Part shown: piece by piece, positions 27,436 through 36,865 of the stretch | Layout: each line of letters begins with the position of its first letter | How positions within the stretch are numbered: the first letter of the stretch is position 1 | Source: Myxococcales bacterium | GTDB lineage: Bacteria > Myxococcota > UBA727 > JABDBI01 | Assembly (NCBI GenBank): GCA_023898405.1 | Contig: CP060221.1 | Coordinates: 2,451,056 to 2,515,055 of the forward strand | DNA length: 64,000 nt | Reading direction: 5' to 3' | Position numbers and translations under genes: made by a program | The notes under the pieces: generated by a model | Databases searched by the model: none | Seen by the model: the letters and a program-made list of their open reading frames with translations, nothing else | Told to the model about the DNA's origin: nothing

Positions 27436-28277
27436 GGTAGTGTTGCAAAAAATCCTGACTTTGTGAATGGGCTCCATTTTTACTAATATTGAGGGATGAG
27501 AAAACACACTTCATCAGATTTTAAATGGCGGCATTATCAAGGCGAAGCAATCCTTCTTTGCGTACGTTGGTATCTCCGTTACAGGGTCAGTTATCGTGAC
27601 CTAGAAGAGATGATGAAAGAGCGTGGTCTAAATGCCGATCATACAACAATCTACCGATGGGTTCAGCACTATGCTCCAGAGATACAAAAGCGCGCCAGCT
27701 ACTTTTTGAAATCACCAAATGATTCTTGGAAGCTTGATGAAACCTACGTCAAAGTAAAGGGAAAGTGGCTCTATCTCTATAGGGCTATCGATTCACGGGG
27801 ACAGACTATTGATTTTTATCTTAGCAAAACCCGAAATCAAAAAGCTGCCAAGCTATTTTTAGGCAAGTTATCAATGCTACGCAGAAGCGCTGAGCCACGG
27901 ACTTTAACTGTTGATCGCCACCCATCATATCCGGCTGCCTTATCTCAACTTCAAAGTGAAGGTAAGTATCTCAATGTGGAACTTAGGCAAAGCAAATATT
28001 TAAATAATATTATAGAGCAGGATCACAGGAGGATAAAATGGAAAGCACGGCATAGCATGGGCTATTTCTCTTACAAGACAGCCTTCAATACAATTCGTGG
28101 AATTGAAACAATGCATATGCTATTCAAAGGTCAGCTCTACCACTTAATGGATAAAAGTTCACTATCAATTAAAAAGTTCATCAACAGACAATTTGGACTG
28201 AGTGACCCAATTCTTGAAATGTAAGTTAACCTATTGGAGGGGCATCTTTGTACTCTGTCATTGTTTGCAACACTACC
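27436..28277 (+). mobile_element. IS6-family element, full copy 2
   Basis: 842 bp, inserted into the IS5-type remnant. The left flank ...CCTATTTC and the right flank TTTTATGG do not match each other, so the other half of the target lies elsewhere or was deleted. Confidence 0.92.
27496..28224 (+). CDS. IS6-family transposase, copy 2
   Basis: Intact 242-aa protein identical to copy 1 except Thr184 to Ala. All three catalytic residues are kept, so it could be active. Confidence 0.95.
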   Translation: MRKHTSSDFKWRHYQGEAILLCVRWYLRYRVSYRDLEEMMKERGLNADHTTIYRWVQHYAPEIQKRASYFLKSPNDSWKLDETYVKVKGKWLYLYRAIDSRGQTIDFYLSKTRNQKAAKLFLGKLSMLRRSAEPRTLTVDRHPSYPAALSQLQSEGKYLNVELRQSKYLNNIIEQDHRRIKWKARHSMGYFSYKTAFNTIRGIETMHMLFKGQLYHLMDKSSLSIKKFINRQFGLSDPILEM

Positions 28278-28484
28278 TTTTATGGTGCTTATAAGCCATA
28301 AAAGCGATCCGAGCCTTGAAGAGGAACTTGCTAAGCTTAGGAAAAAGCTTGATCAAAAATAGCTCAGCTTTAACTTAAGTTTAGCTCGCATATATAAATA
28401 TAAAACACAAATTAATCTGCAGATAATCTCTTTATTTGTTGCAATAATAGAAATACTTTATTAATAATAAATAAATGGTGATTC

Positions 28485-30014
28485 ATGGAAATTAATAATT
28501 TCAACATTATAACAATATTATTTTTATTTTACTTTTTTAGTGGTATAATATTTGCCAACACTAATATCGTTATTGTTGGTGATTTTGGCAATGGTGATAA
28601 AATAATTAGCAATAATAAATATGGTCAAAAAATTGTAGCTGATGGCATGAAAGATTACTGCATAACTAAGCAAAACTCTGATGAAAAGTGCTCATTTTTG
28701 GTAGGAACTGGGGATAACTTTTACCCAGATGGTATTTCAGATAATGAGACGGAAAATTTAGAAAAATTTTTCCAAAATCGTTTTATGAAATACTATGCTC
28801 CCCTCAAAGATTTGCAATTGCCATTTTTTATGAGCCTGGGAAATCATGACATTGGTGATTTAGGTTGGGGCTCTACGCTTCAAAGACTCTATACCACCAA
28901 TGCTAGTTGGCTTGCTGCAGCAGGAAAAAGAATAGCAAATCAAATATATATTCATGGAAATAAAGAAATAAACCCTGAAGTCCAATTTAAAATTGGTACT
29001 AATTCTTACCAGATTCCCTTTTTCTATTTGCCATCACCTTTTTATTCTTTTGATTTAAATAATAAAGCGATAACTTTATTTGCCATAGATACCATGAGCT
29101 ATCCTGCAAAACATTTTAATGATGAGTTGCTTTCTAATCTTGCCCAACAAGACACCACCGATATAGACAAGGAATTAAAAAAAGATGCCATAAGTGAAGA
29201 ACAAAAATCTGAAAACGAACAATTCGAACGCATGATACAACAGGAATGGGTGTTGCTGGACGAGAAAGAGAAAAAAGCAAAAGAGCTCAATTTGCTCCCT
29301 AATCCCAATAACAATTTACAGTCACAGGCATTAAGGGCGGCTATGAACAATCAAGCAAAATGGAAAATTGCTTTTGGACATTTTCCCTTTATTAGTCACG
29401 GCAGACATGGAAAAGAGTTTTTAAGCGTAACCGAAAGCAAGCCGATACAACAATTGCGCGAAGATCTTTGCAATAACAAAGTTGATTTTTACCTAACGGG
29501 TCATGATCACCACATGGAACTGAGTACTTATAAGTGTTCTGATGGACATGTAGTGGTAGTTATTCTTTCCGGTGCTGGTTCAAAATTGGATAGAATCAGA
29601 TGGGGCACCTTGGATAGAAAAGCAGAAAATGTTGGATATATTAGCTGGGGGATGAGCTTATTAACAGGACAAGGTTATGAGGATCCTTTTGGAAAAAATT
29701 CATCCTTTCACTGGGGAAATGGCAGATATTTTGAAAAGATGGGTGATGATATTAAGTTTAAGAAGGAAGTAGCTTCACAGGTATTAGGATTTGCTACTTT
29801 ACAGCTCGACAATGATGGTAAGGAAGCCATTATCAGAATGCATGTCTCATATGCTAAGGCTAAAAATAGCAGCGGAAAATATGTTGACTTACCGATCAAC
29901 TCTCCTGAATACAATACTGCTTGCATCAGGTTTAGAAAGGCTCCACATTTTTCTTTGACACGCTGTGATGAAGGCAAAGACCAGGAAAGCGAAACGAACC
30001 TTGTTTACAAGTAA
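28485..30014 (+). CDS. Exported metallophosphoesterase (purple acid phosphatase-like)
   Basis: 509 aa with an N-terminal signal peptide (cleavage near IIFANTN). Calcineurin-like metal-binding blocks appear in order: GDFGNGD (Asp33), GTGDNFYPDG (Asp77), GNHD (119-122), GHFPFISHG and TGHDHHME. This is the layout of purple-acid-phosphatase-like enzymes, dinuclear metal phosphatases that act on phosphomonoesters outside the cytoplasm. A Glu/Lys-rich insertion of about 60 residues (around 220-275) separates the metal motifs and is unusual. IS6-type copies sit on both sides, and a hairpin at 30049 follows the gene. Confidence 0.85.
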   Translation: MEINNFNIITILFLFYFFSGIIFANTNIVIVGDFGNGDKIISNNKYGQKIVADGMKDYCITKQNSDEKCSFLVGTGDNFYPDGISDNETENLEKFFQNRFMKYYAPLKDLQLPFFMSLGNHDIGDLGWGSTLQRLYTTNASWLAAAGKRIANQIYIHGNKEINPEVQFKIGTNSYQIPFFYLPSPFYSFDLNNKAITLFAIDTMSYPAKHFNDELLSNLAQQDTTDIDKELKKDAISEEQKSENEQFERMIQQEWVLLDEKEKKAKELNLLPNPNNNLQSQALRAAMNNQAKWKIAFGHFPFISHGRHGKEFLSVTESKPIQQLREDLCNNKVDFYLTGHDHHMELSTYKCSDGHVVVVILSGAGSKLDRIRWGTLDRKAENVGYISWGMSLLTGQGYEDPFGKNSSFHWGNGRYFEKMGDDIKFKKEVASQVLGFATLQLDNDGKEAIIRMHVSYAKAKNSSGKYVDLPINSPEYNTACIRFRKAPHFSLTRCDEGKDQESETNLVYK

Positions 30015-30048
30015 GTTTTGATAGCAATAATTTTTGCTGAGTACATTT

Positions 30049-30084
30049 ATCGGAGGTCCTTGCTTTGTTAAAAGGGCCTCCGAT
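30049..30084 (+). terminator. Stem-loop after the phosphatase gene
   Basis: ATCGGAGG at 30049-30056 and CCTCCGAT at 30077-30084 pair, with an additional CC/GG inside. It is about 35 bp past the phosphatase stop. The T-tract is poor, so termination is likely but not certain. Confidence 0.5.
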
Positions 30085-30174
30085 TTGTTCAAACATCAAT
30101 CAAAATTACCTTTTTGGCTTATTTGCCTAAATAGAACGAGAGCTAATATCAGTGATGAGCAAAGAGGGTTTGGC

Positions 30175-30194
30175 GGTAATGTTGCAAAAAATCC
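30175..30194. repeat. Solo IS6-type terminal repeat
   Basis: GGTAATGTTGCAAAAAATCC is a 20-bp remnant of the transposase-start end of an IS6-type copy, with one change, abutting the next full copy at 30195. It shows a second copy was once here. Confidence 0.75.
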
Positions 30195-31036
30195 GGTAGT
30201 GTTGCAAACAATGACAGAGTACAAAGATGCCCCTCCAATAGGTTAACTTACATTTCAAGAATTGGGTCACTCAGTCCAAATTGTCTGTTGATGAACTTTT
30301 TAATTGATAGTGAACTTTTATCCATTAAGTGGTAGAGCTGACCTTTGAATAGCATATGCATTGTTTCAATTCCACGAATTGTGTTGAAGGCTGTCTTGTA
30401 AGAGAAATAGCCCATGCTATGCCGTGTTTTCCATTTTATCCTCCTGTGATCCTGCTCTATAATATTATTTAAATATTTGCTTTGCCTAAGTTCCACATTG
30501 AGATACTTACCTTCACTTTGAAGTTGAGATAAGGCAGCCGGATATGATGGGTGGCGATCAACAGTTAAAGTCCGTGGCTCAGCGCTCCTGCGTAGCATTG
30601 ATAACTTGCCTAAAAATAGCTTGGCAGCTTTTTGATTTCGGGTTTTGCTAAGATAAAAATCAATAGTCTGTCCCCGTGAATCGATAGCCCTATAGAGATA
30701 GAGCCACTTTCCCTTTACTTTGACGTAGGTTTCATCAAGCTTCCAAGAATCATTTGGTGATTTCAAAAAGTAGCTGGCGCGCTTTTGTATCTCTGGAGCA
30801 TAGTGCTGAACCCATCGGTAGATTGTTGTATGATCGGCATTTAGACCACGCTCTTTCATCATCTCTTCTAGGTCACGATAACTGACCCTGTAACGAAGGT
30901 ACCAACGTACGCAAAGAAGGATTGCTTCGCCTTGATAATGCCGCCATTTAAAATCTGATGAAGTGTGTTTTCTCATCCCTCAATATTAGTAAAAATGGAG
31001 CCCATTCACAAAATCAGGATTTTTTGCAACACTACC
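30195..31036 (-). mobile_element. IS6-family element, full copy 3
   Basis: 842 bp. Its right flank begins ATATTTA, the same heptamer as at the right flank of copy 1 (25667), while its left flank is the solo terminal repeat. This is consistent with recombination between copies. Confidence 0.92.
30248..30976 (-). CDS. IS6-family transposase, copy 3
   Basis: Intact and identical in protein sequence to copy 1; I noticed one silent base difference (at about 30373). It truncates the 3' end of the adjacent IS4-type transposase. Confidence 0.95.
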   Translation of the reverse strand: MRKHTSSDFKWRHYQGEAILLCVRWYLRYRVSYRDLEEMMKERGLNADHTTIYRWVQHYAPEIQKRASYFLKSPNDSWKLDETYVKVKGKWLYLYRAIDSRGQTIDFYLSKTRNQKAAKLFLGKLSMLRRSAEPRTLTVDRHPSYPAALSQLQSEGKYLNVELRQSKYLNNIIEQDHRRIKWKTRHSMGYFSYKTAFNTIRGIETMHMLFKGQLYHLMDKSSLSIKKFINRQFGLSDPILEM

Positions 31037-32093
31037 ATATTTAATGTGTCCTCCCAACCTTGCTATTTGCCTTAAAACTTCATCGACAGTAAGCAATGAT
31101 TCCGCGGTATAATTTTGCAGCATAGCTAATAATGGAGGCGGTATATAAAGTTCTGGTGAGCTATTTGCTTCATTTGCTTTATTGCGTAGCCGCAGGAGAA
31201 ACCAGGGGCTATTGGTATAAAGACTCCCAAACAATTTTTCAGGCTGTGAAAGCTTTCTAACTGTCTTTTTTCATATGAGCATCCAGTTTTAAGGACTTTA
31301 AAGTATTCTTCTATGACCCAACGTGAGCAATAGCATTCGATAATCTTTTCGATATCTTGGCGCGAAGCGATTGGTTCTTGAGTGAGTAAAATCCATTCAA
31401 TAGGCTTTTCATCTTTAGGCGGATTTCGCTCTAGAATAAGAACAGCATTTATATCTAAAGATAATGCATATTTTTTATCTACACAGTTTGATCTTTTTAA
31501 TGTAATTTGTTTTGCTTTAATATCTACTATCGTATTGCGGGCATCTCTTTTAACAAGCCTTTTATTATTAGCCCCGCCGGATTTTTTATTTCTTCTAGAA
31601 AGATGTATTTCTTTAGAAAACAATCTGCTTTCTTCTGCAAATTCCTCGCGTAAATGCTTGCCGTTTACAAGGGCGCGGTCATAGCAGCCCCTAACAATAA
31701 ATCGATGTTCTTTGTTCGATAAATCAGCAAGCAAAGCATAACTATCTGTTTCACTATCGCATACGTGGATTGCATTTTTAGCGCTTTCGCTGAGTTTAGA
31801 AATGCTATCGATTGCGTCATTCCATCTTTGTTTTTCCGATGGCAGGCGACGAGACTGAGTCTGTGTAAGAATCCCTTTTTTTCTGAGTGCATAAGGACTG
31901 ATTTTTTCACCGCGCTTAAAACAATGCAACCCCAATGTACCTAATGGTTCTCTATCTGACGCAGAAATAGCTAAACTGAAATGACCAAAGAAGCTTGCAC
32001 TTTTACCTAGTGAGGTTGTTCCAAGGTCTCGTCTCTTTCCTGAAAATACAAACTCACTCGAATCATGCGCAATAATAATATCATTATTCTTAT
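31037..32093 (-). pseudogene. IS4-family transposase, truncated and frameshifted
   Basis: Tn5-like IS4 transposase: HDSSEFVFSGKRRDLG, CDSETDSYALLADL and the YREK-type region RWVIEEYFKVLKTGC are clear. The N-terminus is cut by IS6-type copy 4 at 32094. Near 31204 the frame shifts: the sequence VFIPIAP continues in another frame as WFLLRLRNKANE...LTVDEVLRQIARLGGHIK, a typical Tn5-type C-terminus. The 3' end is then cut by IS6-type copy 3 at 31036. It is dead on three counts. Confidence 0.85.
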
Positions 32094-32935
32094 GGTAGTG
32101 TTGCAAAAAATCCTGATTTTGTGAATGGGCTCCATTTTTACTACTATTGAGGGATGAGAAAACACACTTTATCAGATTTTAAATGGCGCCATTATCAAGG
32201 CGAAGCAATCCTTCTTTGCGTACGTTGGTATCTCCGTTACAGGGTCAGTTATCGTGACCTAGAAGAGATGATGAAAGAGCGTGGTCTAAATGCCGATCAT
32301 ACAACAATCTACCGATGGGTTCAGCACTATGCTCCAGAGATACAAAAGCGCGCCAGCTACTTTTTGAAATCACCAAATGATTCTTGGAAGCTTGATGAAA
32401 CCTACGTCAAAGTAAAGGGGAGGTGGCTCTATCTCTATAGGGCTATCGATTCACGGGGACAGACTATTGATTTTTATCTTAGCAAAACCCGAAATCAAAA
32501 AGCTGCCAAGCTGTTTTTAGGCAAGTTATCAAGGTTACGCAGGAGTCCTGAGCCACGAACTTTAACTGTTGATCGCCACCCATCATATCCGGCTGCTTTA
32601 TCTCAACTTCAAAGTGAAGGTAAGTATCTCAATGTGGAACTTAGGCAAAGCAAATATTTAAATAATATTATAGAGCAGGATCACAGGAGGATAAAATGGA
32701 AAGCACGGCATAGCATGGGCTATTTCTCTTACAAGACAGCCTTCAACACAATTCGTGGAATTGAAACAATGCATATGCTATTCAAAGGTCAGCTCTACCA
32801 CTTAATGGATAAAAGTTCACTATCAATTAAAAAGTTCATCAACAGACAATTTGGACTGAGTGACCCAATTCTTGAATTGTAAGTTAACCTATTGGAGGGG
32901 CATCTTTGTACTCTGTCATTGTTTGCAACACTACC
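32094..32935 (+). mobile_element. IS6-family element, full copy 4
   Basis: 842 bp, in inverted orientation to copy 3, so copies 3 and 4 bracket the dead IS4 piece like a composite element. Its right end truncates a putative phage tape-measure gene. Confidence 0.92.
32154..32882 (+). CDS. IS6-family transposase, copy 4
   Basis: Intact but the most divergent copy: Ser6Leu, Lys90Arg, Met127Arg, Ala132Pro, Thr184Ala and Met242Leu relative to copy 1. The catalytic residues are kept. With copy 5 it shares Arg127 and Leu242, defining a second sublineage. Confidence 0.95.
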   Translation: MRKHTLSDFKWRHYQGEAILLCVRWYLRYRVSYRDLEEMMKERGLNADHTTIYRWVQHYAPEIQKRASYFLKSPNDSWKLDETYVKVKGRWLYLYRAIDSRGQTIDFYLSKTRNQKAAKLFLGKLSRLRRSPEPRTLTVDRHPSYPAALSQLQSEGKYLNVELRQSKYLNNIIEQDHRRIKWKARHSMGYFSYKTAFNTIRGIETMHMLFKGQLYHLMDKSSLSIKKFINRQFGLSDPILEL

Positions 32936-33182
32936 CGAAATAACCCGCTAGTACACCGAGCGCCTTTTTGGCCTTGAATGAAAAATCCTGTATCTGATTT
33001 TGGGCCAACTTTGCTTTTCGTTCATCGAACTTCACCGCCACATCAAGCGGCATCTTTTTGCTTAGGCCATTTATTGTGGAGTTCACATTGTCAGCAAAGC
33101 TATCAATGGACCTGATGGCTTCTTTGAGCTTTTTGGCATCAAATTTAAAACCAAACACTGCCTCTAAACTGCGCACTTGCAT
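32936..33182 (-). pseudogene. Phage tail tape-measure protein, N-terminal fragment
   Basis: About 80 residues remain: MQVRSLEAVFGFKFDAKKL, then a helical stretch with SIDSFADNVNSTINGLSKK. This pattern (a short beta start containing a GFxxDxxKL segment, then amphipathic helix) resembles the N-termini of tail tape-measure proteins. The frame ends in the IS6-type terminal repeat at 32935. In tail operons this gene would follow the chaperone genes at 36415-36827, but here it is separated and inverted. The assignment rests mostly on context. Confidence 0.45.
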
Positions 33183-33292
33183 TTTTTAAAAACCCCAATC
33201 GATCCGCCTATTATAAGTCAGCTAGACAAAATGGGATTACTAAAATCTGGGGGTAAAAAGAAGAAATTGCTTGCATTTAACCGTTAAAAGTA

Positions 33293-33310
33293 TTACACTA
33301 TAAAGTGTAA
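33293..33310 (+). promoter_or_regulatory. Palindromic operator before toxin-antitoxin genes
   Basis: TTACACT-ATAA-AGTGTAA, 7-bp arms around 4 bp, lies 22 bp upstream of the toxin start and includes a TATAA that may be the -10 box. It is a likely binding site for the HTH antitoxin, giving autoregulation. Confidence 0.6.
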
Positions 33311-33331
33311 CCTTACATAGATGGTGTTTGT

Positions 33332-33673
33332 TTGTCTAAATGGACCACAAAATATTGGGCCGAAATTGATGGTTCTTCTCCAGTATCAGACTGGTTAGAT
33401 AACCTACCTAAAGTGCAATACAAATCTCTGGCTAAAAAGGTGCTCTTGTTGGAACTATGCGGAAATGAGCTGAAAATGCCACACAGTAAGAGCTTGAAAC
33501 AAGGTCTGTTTGAATTGCGTGACCCTTCATTTGGATTGAGGCTTTACTACTGTTTTCGGGATAAAAAATTAATTATTTTGTTAAATGGCGGGGATAAGAA
33601 ATCACAAACCAAAGATATCAGGGCTGCTAGGGTATTGATTAAGCGGTTAGATGATGAGGAGGGTAAAAAATGA
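33332..33673 (+). CDS. HigB-like toxin (Gp49/RelE family)
   Basis: 113-aa RelE-superfamily protein of the phage-derived HigB-like (Gp49) group: SPVSDWLDNLPKVQYKSLAKKV, then KSLKQGLFELR, then RLYYCFRDKKLIILLNGGDKKSQ, a characteristic C-terminal motif. It is predicted to cleave translated mRNA. The start appears to be TTG; no in-frame ATG is available upstream. The stop overlaps the antitoxin start (ATGA). Confidence 0.85.
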   Translation: MSKWTTKYWAEIDGSSPVSDWLDNLPKVQYKSLAKKVLLLELCGNELKMPHSKSLKQGLFELRDPSFGLRLYYCFRDKKLIILLNGGDKKSQTKDIRAARVLIKRLDDEEGKK

Positions 33674-33972
33674 AGCTAATGAATTTTAAAGACCATCTTA
33701 AAAAACGGCTTGATGAGACTGAAATTAAGGAATTAGAAAAACAGGCTAAAATAGAGTACGAAGCTCTAAAACTTCTTCAGCACGACGTTGCTGCAGCTAT
33801 TGCGCAACACATGGAGGAACATGGTATGAGTTTTAATGAATTAGTCAGAAGCCTTGGAATTAGCCCTACTCAAGGGGCCAAAATCAAGAAGGGAGAGGCA
33901 AACCTAACCTTCGCCTCTCTCGCTCATATTGCAGGGTATCTGGGAAAGAGACCTCATATTGTTTTTAGTTGA
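33670..33972 (+). CDS. XRE-family antitoxin
   Basis: 100 aa: an acidic and basic N-terminal helix, then an HTH domain (MSFNELVRSLGISPTQGAKIKKGEANLTFASLAHIAGYLGKRP). It is the partner of the upstream HigB-like toxin, with which it overlaps by 4 bp. In this group the antitoxin carries the DNA-binding domain and represses from the upstream palindrome. Confidence 0.87.
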   Translation: MKLMNFKDHLKKRLDETEIKELEKQAKIEYEALKLLQHDVAAAIAQHMEEHGMSFNELVRSLGISPTQGAKIKKGEANLTFASLAHIAGYLGKRPHIVFS

Positions 33973-34028
33973 TCGCTAGTGTTATTTTTCTAGCCTCATT
34001 CTTTGCACCCACTCAAGATACTCCATAT

Positions 34029-34870
34029 GGTAGTGTTGCAAAAAATCCTGATTTTGTGAATGGGCTCCATTTTTACTACTATTGAGGGATGAGAAAACAC
34101 ACTTCATCAGATTTTAAATGGCGGCATTATCAAGGCGAAGCAATCCTTCTTTGCGTACGTTGGTACCTTCGTTACAGGGTCAGTTATCGTGACCTAGAAG
34201 AGATGATGAAAGAGCGTGGTCTAAATGCCGATCATACAACAATCTACCGATGGGTTCAGCACTATGCTCCAGAGATACAAAAGCGCGCCAGCTACTTTTT
34301 GAAATCACCAAATGATTCTTGGAAGCTTGATGAAACCTACGTCAAAGTAAAGGGAAAGTGGCTCTATCTCTATAGGGCTATCGATTCATGGGGACAGACT
34401 ATTGATTTTTATCTTAGCAAAACCCGAAATCAAAAAGCTGCCAAGCTATTTTTAGGCAAGTTATCAAGGCTACGCAGGAGCGCTGAACCACGGACTTTAA
34501 CTGTTGATCGCCACCCATCATATCCGGCTGCCTTATCTCAACTTCAAAGTGAAGGTAAGTATCTCAATGTGGAACTTAGGCAAAGCAAATATTTAAATAA
34601 TATTATAGAGCAGGATCACAGGAGGATAAAATGGAAAACACGGCATAGCATGGGCTATTTCTCTTACAAGACAGCCTTCAACACAATTCGCGGAATTGAA
34701 ACAATGCATATGCTATTCAAAGGTCAGCTCTACCACTTAATGGATAAAAGTTCACTATCAATTAAAAAGTTCATCAACAGACAATTTGGACTGAGTGACC
34801 CAATTCTTGAATTGTAAGTTAACCTATTGGAGGGGCATCTTTGTACTCTGTCATTGTTTGCAACACTACC
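34029..34870 (+). mobile_element. IS6-family element, full copy 5
   Basis: 842 bp. Its left flank follows the toxin-antitoxin pair and its right end cuts into a phage tail gene. The flanks CTCCATAT and GAGAATAG do not match. Confidence 0.92.
34089..34817 (+). CDS. IS6-family transposase, copy 5
   Basis: Intact length, with Arg101Trp, Met127Arg and Met242Leu relative to copy 1. Arg101Trp lies in the RGQTIDF strand shortly after the first catalytic Asp and might impair activity. Confidence 0.94.
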   Translation: MRKHTSSDFKWRHYQGEAILLCVRWYLRYRVSYRDLEEMMKERGLNADHTTIYRWVQHYAPEIQKRASYFLKSPNDSWKLDETYVKVKGKWLYLYRAIDSWGQTIDFYLSKTRNQKAAKLFLGKLSRLRRSAEPRTLTVDRHPSYPAALSQLQSEGKYLNVELRQSKYLNNIIEQDHRRIKWKTRHSMGYFSYKTAFNTIRGIETMHMLFKGQLYHLMDKSSLSIKKFINRQFGLSDPILEL

Positions 34871-34975
34871 GAGAATAGAGCTGCCTTTGATGTGGTGTTT
34901 CGTTTGATCATGCAGGAAAGTGCACCGATCAACACTGCCTATTTCGATTCGCTTGAATTAGAGAATCGCTTATGA
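34871..34975 (+). pseudogene. Phage structural gene, C-terminal fragment
   Basis: 34 codons in frame immediately after the IS6-type end (ENRAAFDVVFRLIMQESAP...), stopping with TGA that overlaps the next ATG. The coupling to the sheath-like gene marks it as the last part of the preceding tail gene. Too short to identify. Confidence 0.6.
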
Positions 34976-35958
34976 GCATCGATAGCATCGTTAAAATTTC
35001 CATTGAAACGCAAAGTTTATCCATGGCCCAAAAGGGCTTTGGTGTGCCGCTGATACTAGGTTTTAAGGAAGCAGAGAAGGCAAGCGTGGAGATGTATCGT
35101 AATGCTGGCGAATTACCTGATGGCTCTCATGCATCATATAAAATGGCTAAGGCTGTTTTTTCTCAAAATCCTACGGTACCACTCTTAAAGATAGCTTTTG
35201 CCAAAAATGGTTTTTCTCTCAGTGAGGCTTTGAAATCCATATTGGATATAGAAAGTGATTTCTATGGTGTGTTACTGAGCCAGACACCAAGCGCAAAGGA
35301 ATTGAAAGAAGCTGGTGCTTTGCTTGAATCAGGTCGCCTCATTCTAGGTTTTGATGTTGATGCCACCAGCAAGGATATTATCAAAAACCTTAAGAGCGAC
35401 CGCATTTTTTGCATGCACAATCCAAGTTCAGAAGAATGTTTAAGTGCAGCCTGGATGGGAAAAATGTTGCCAGAAGCTCCAGGCTCATCCTCTTGGGCCT
35501 ATCAGGATCTTAAACCTGTAGCGCCATATAGCCTCAGCGCGAGCATTGCTGACGAGCTCGATAAAGCACATATCAATCGTTACATCGGCATCAAAGGTGT
35601 TGGCGTGACCCTTGATGGAAAAATGCTCAGTGGCCGATTTATCGATATTACCCGCGGCATAGATTGGCTGCATGTACGCATCCAAGAGCGATTGTTTCGT
35701 TTGCTGATGATCAACAAAAAAATTCCCTACACCTTAAAAGGCATTGATTTGGTGCGCTCTGAGATTTTGGCCCAGCTCAAGGAAGCAATTTATCAGGGTG
35801 TGTTAGCCGAAGACCCAGAGCCGATGGTGAGCGTGCCCACCATAGAAGAGGTAAGTGAGCAAGTAAGAGGGGACCGCGTGTTGCCCAAAGTTCGCTTTAG
35901 CGGGCGATTAGCCGGTGCCATTCACAAGATTGAAATTCAGGGTGTTGTCACTGTTTAG
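34972..35958 (+). CDS. Phage tail sheath-like protein (DUF3383 family)
   Basis: 328 aa. The N-terminal SIVKISIETQSLSMAQKGFGVPLILG matches DUF3383 proteins, as do GKMLSGRFIDITRGIDWLHVRIQERLF and the ILAQLKEAIYQGVLAED helix with a C-terminal RFSGRLAGAIHKIEIQGVVTV. DUF3383 proteins are tail-sheath-like subunits of contractile-tailed phages and related particles. It is followed by the tube-like gene 13 bp downstream. Confidence 0.8.
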   Translation: MSIDSIVKISIETQSLSMAQKGFGVPLILGFKEAEKASVEMYRNAGELPDGSHASYKMAKAVFSQNPTVPLLKIAFAKNGFSLSEALKSILDIESDFYGVLLSQTPSAKELKEAGALLESGRLILGFDVDATSKDIIKNLKSDRIFCMHNPSSEECLSAAWMGKMLPEAPGSSSWAYQDLKPVAPYSLSASIADELDKAHINRYIGIKGVGVTLDGKMLSGRFIDITRGIDWLHVRIQERLFRLLMINKKIPYTLKGIDLVRSEILAQLKEAIYQGVLAEDPEPMVSVPTIEEVSEQVRGDRVLPKVRFSGRLAGAIHKIEIQGVVTV

Positions 35959-35971
35959 AGGAGCGCAAAAA

Positions 35972-36400
35972 ATGCACGCGTTTGAGCAATACGATCCAGA
36001 AAATTACTCGGTGGTATTCAATGGCATCCCCATCGAGGGCTTTGCTGAAGATGATTTTATCGACATTGAGTTCGATTCTGAAGGTTATCAAGACCAGATT
36101 GGCGCTGATGGCCATGTGGTGCGCTATAAAAGCTGTGATCAGCGAGCGACAATTACTTTCACACTAATGTCCACATCACCCAGCAATAAGCTTCTTTCAG
36201 TTATGTACAACGCCGATATCAAGTCACCCAATGGCATAGGCGTGGGCCCTCTGCTTATTAGAAACACCCAAGGTGCCACTGTGTTTATGGGTACCCAAGC
36301 CTGGATCCAAAAGATGCCCAAAACAACGCTGGGCAAAAATATTGGTGACAAAGAGTGGGTGATACGGGTGGCTAAACTTGAAGCATTCATATCTCAATAG
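35972..36400 (+). CDS. Phage tail tube-like protein (DUF3277 family)
   Basis: 142 aa: YDPENYSVVFNGIPIEGFAEDDFIDIEFDSEGY, then GHVVRYKSCDQRATITFTLMSTSPSN, typical of DUF3277 structural proteins that follow DUF3383 sheath genes. The ATG at 35972 has GAGGAG about 8 bases upstream; a longer in-frame extension would overlap the sheath gene. Predicted to form the inner tail tube. Confidence 0.8.
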   Translation: MHAFEQYDPENYSVVFNGIPIEGFAEDDFIDIEFDSEGYQDQIGADGHVVRYKSCDQRATITFTLMSTSPSNKLLSVMYNADIKSPNGIGVGPLLIRNTQGATVFMGTQAWIQKMPKTTLGKNIGDKEWVIRVAKLEAFISQ

Positions 36401-36414
36401 GAGCAATACCAACT

Positions 36415-36783
36415 ATGATCAAAACCAAAGAGACCAGTATTGATGGCAAAAACTTTAGAGTAACGCAGTTAGGCTATGCTGATGGCATCGAATTATTGAC
36501 CAGGCTTTTAGCCTTAGCAGGATCCGCCTTTGAGAAGAATGAAGGTAAGGATTCTTTTTCGTTGGCACGATTGGCTGAGAGGCTCACGGCCAATGATTTA
36601 AAAATGGTCATCGAAAAGCTCGCTCACCGCACCGTGATCGAACGAGAGCCTGGCTCAGATAAATGGCCCAAGCTTGAGCCCGAAGCGGATTTGGCTGGAG
36701 ATTATGCTTTGCTGTTTAAGTGGCTTAAATTTGCCTTGGAGGTCAATTACGGTGGTTTTTTTACGCCGCGGGCGATCTTCTAA
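36415..36783 (+). CDS. Phage tail assembly chaperone
   Basis: 122 aa, small acidic and helical, with LGYADGIELLTRLLALAGSAF and a C-terminal LLFKWLKFALEVNYGGFFTPR. Its position between the tube and tape-measure slots fits a tail assembly chaperone. At 36756-36762 the zero frame passes through T TTT TTT; slipping back one base would replace the ending TPRAIF with YAAGDLLKGATLKDPAQANAV and end at 36827. Confidence 0.7.
   Translation: MIKTKETSIDGKNFRVTQLGYADGIELLTRLLALAGSAFEKNEGKDSFSLARLAERLTANDLKMVIEKLAHRTVIEREPGSDKWPKLEPEADLAGDYALLFKWLKFALEVNYGGFFTPRAIF
36756..36762 (+). promoter_or_regulatory. Candidate -1 ribosomal slippery site
   Basis: T TTT TTT in the zero frame (codons TTT 36757-36759 and TTT 36760-36762) fits the X XXY YYZ heptamer pattern. 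The -1 frame stays open for another 20 sense codons with protein-like sequence. Tail chaperone genes of many phages use this kind of shift. Confidence 0.45.
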
Positions 36784-36865
36784 AAGGCGCTACCCTAAAA
36801 GATCCAGCTCAGGCCAATGCGGTATAAACCCACCGAACATCCCGTGGGCTGTTTATCGCATTGCC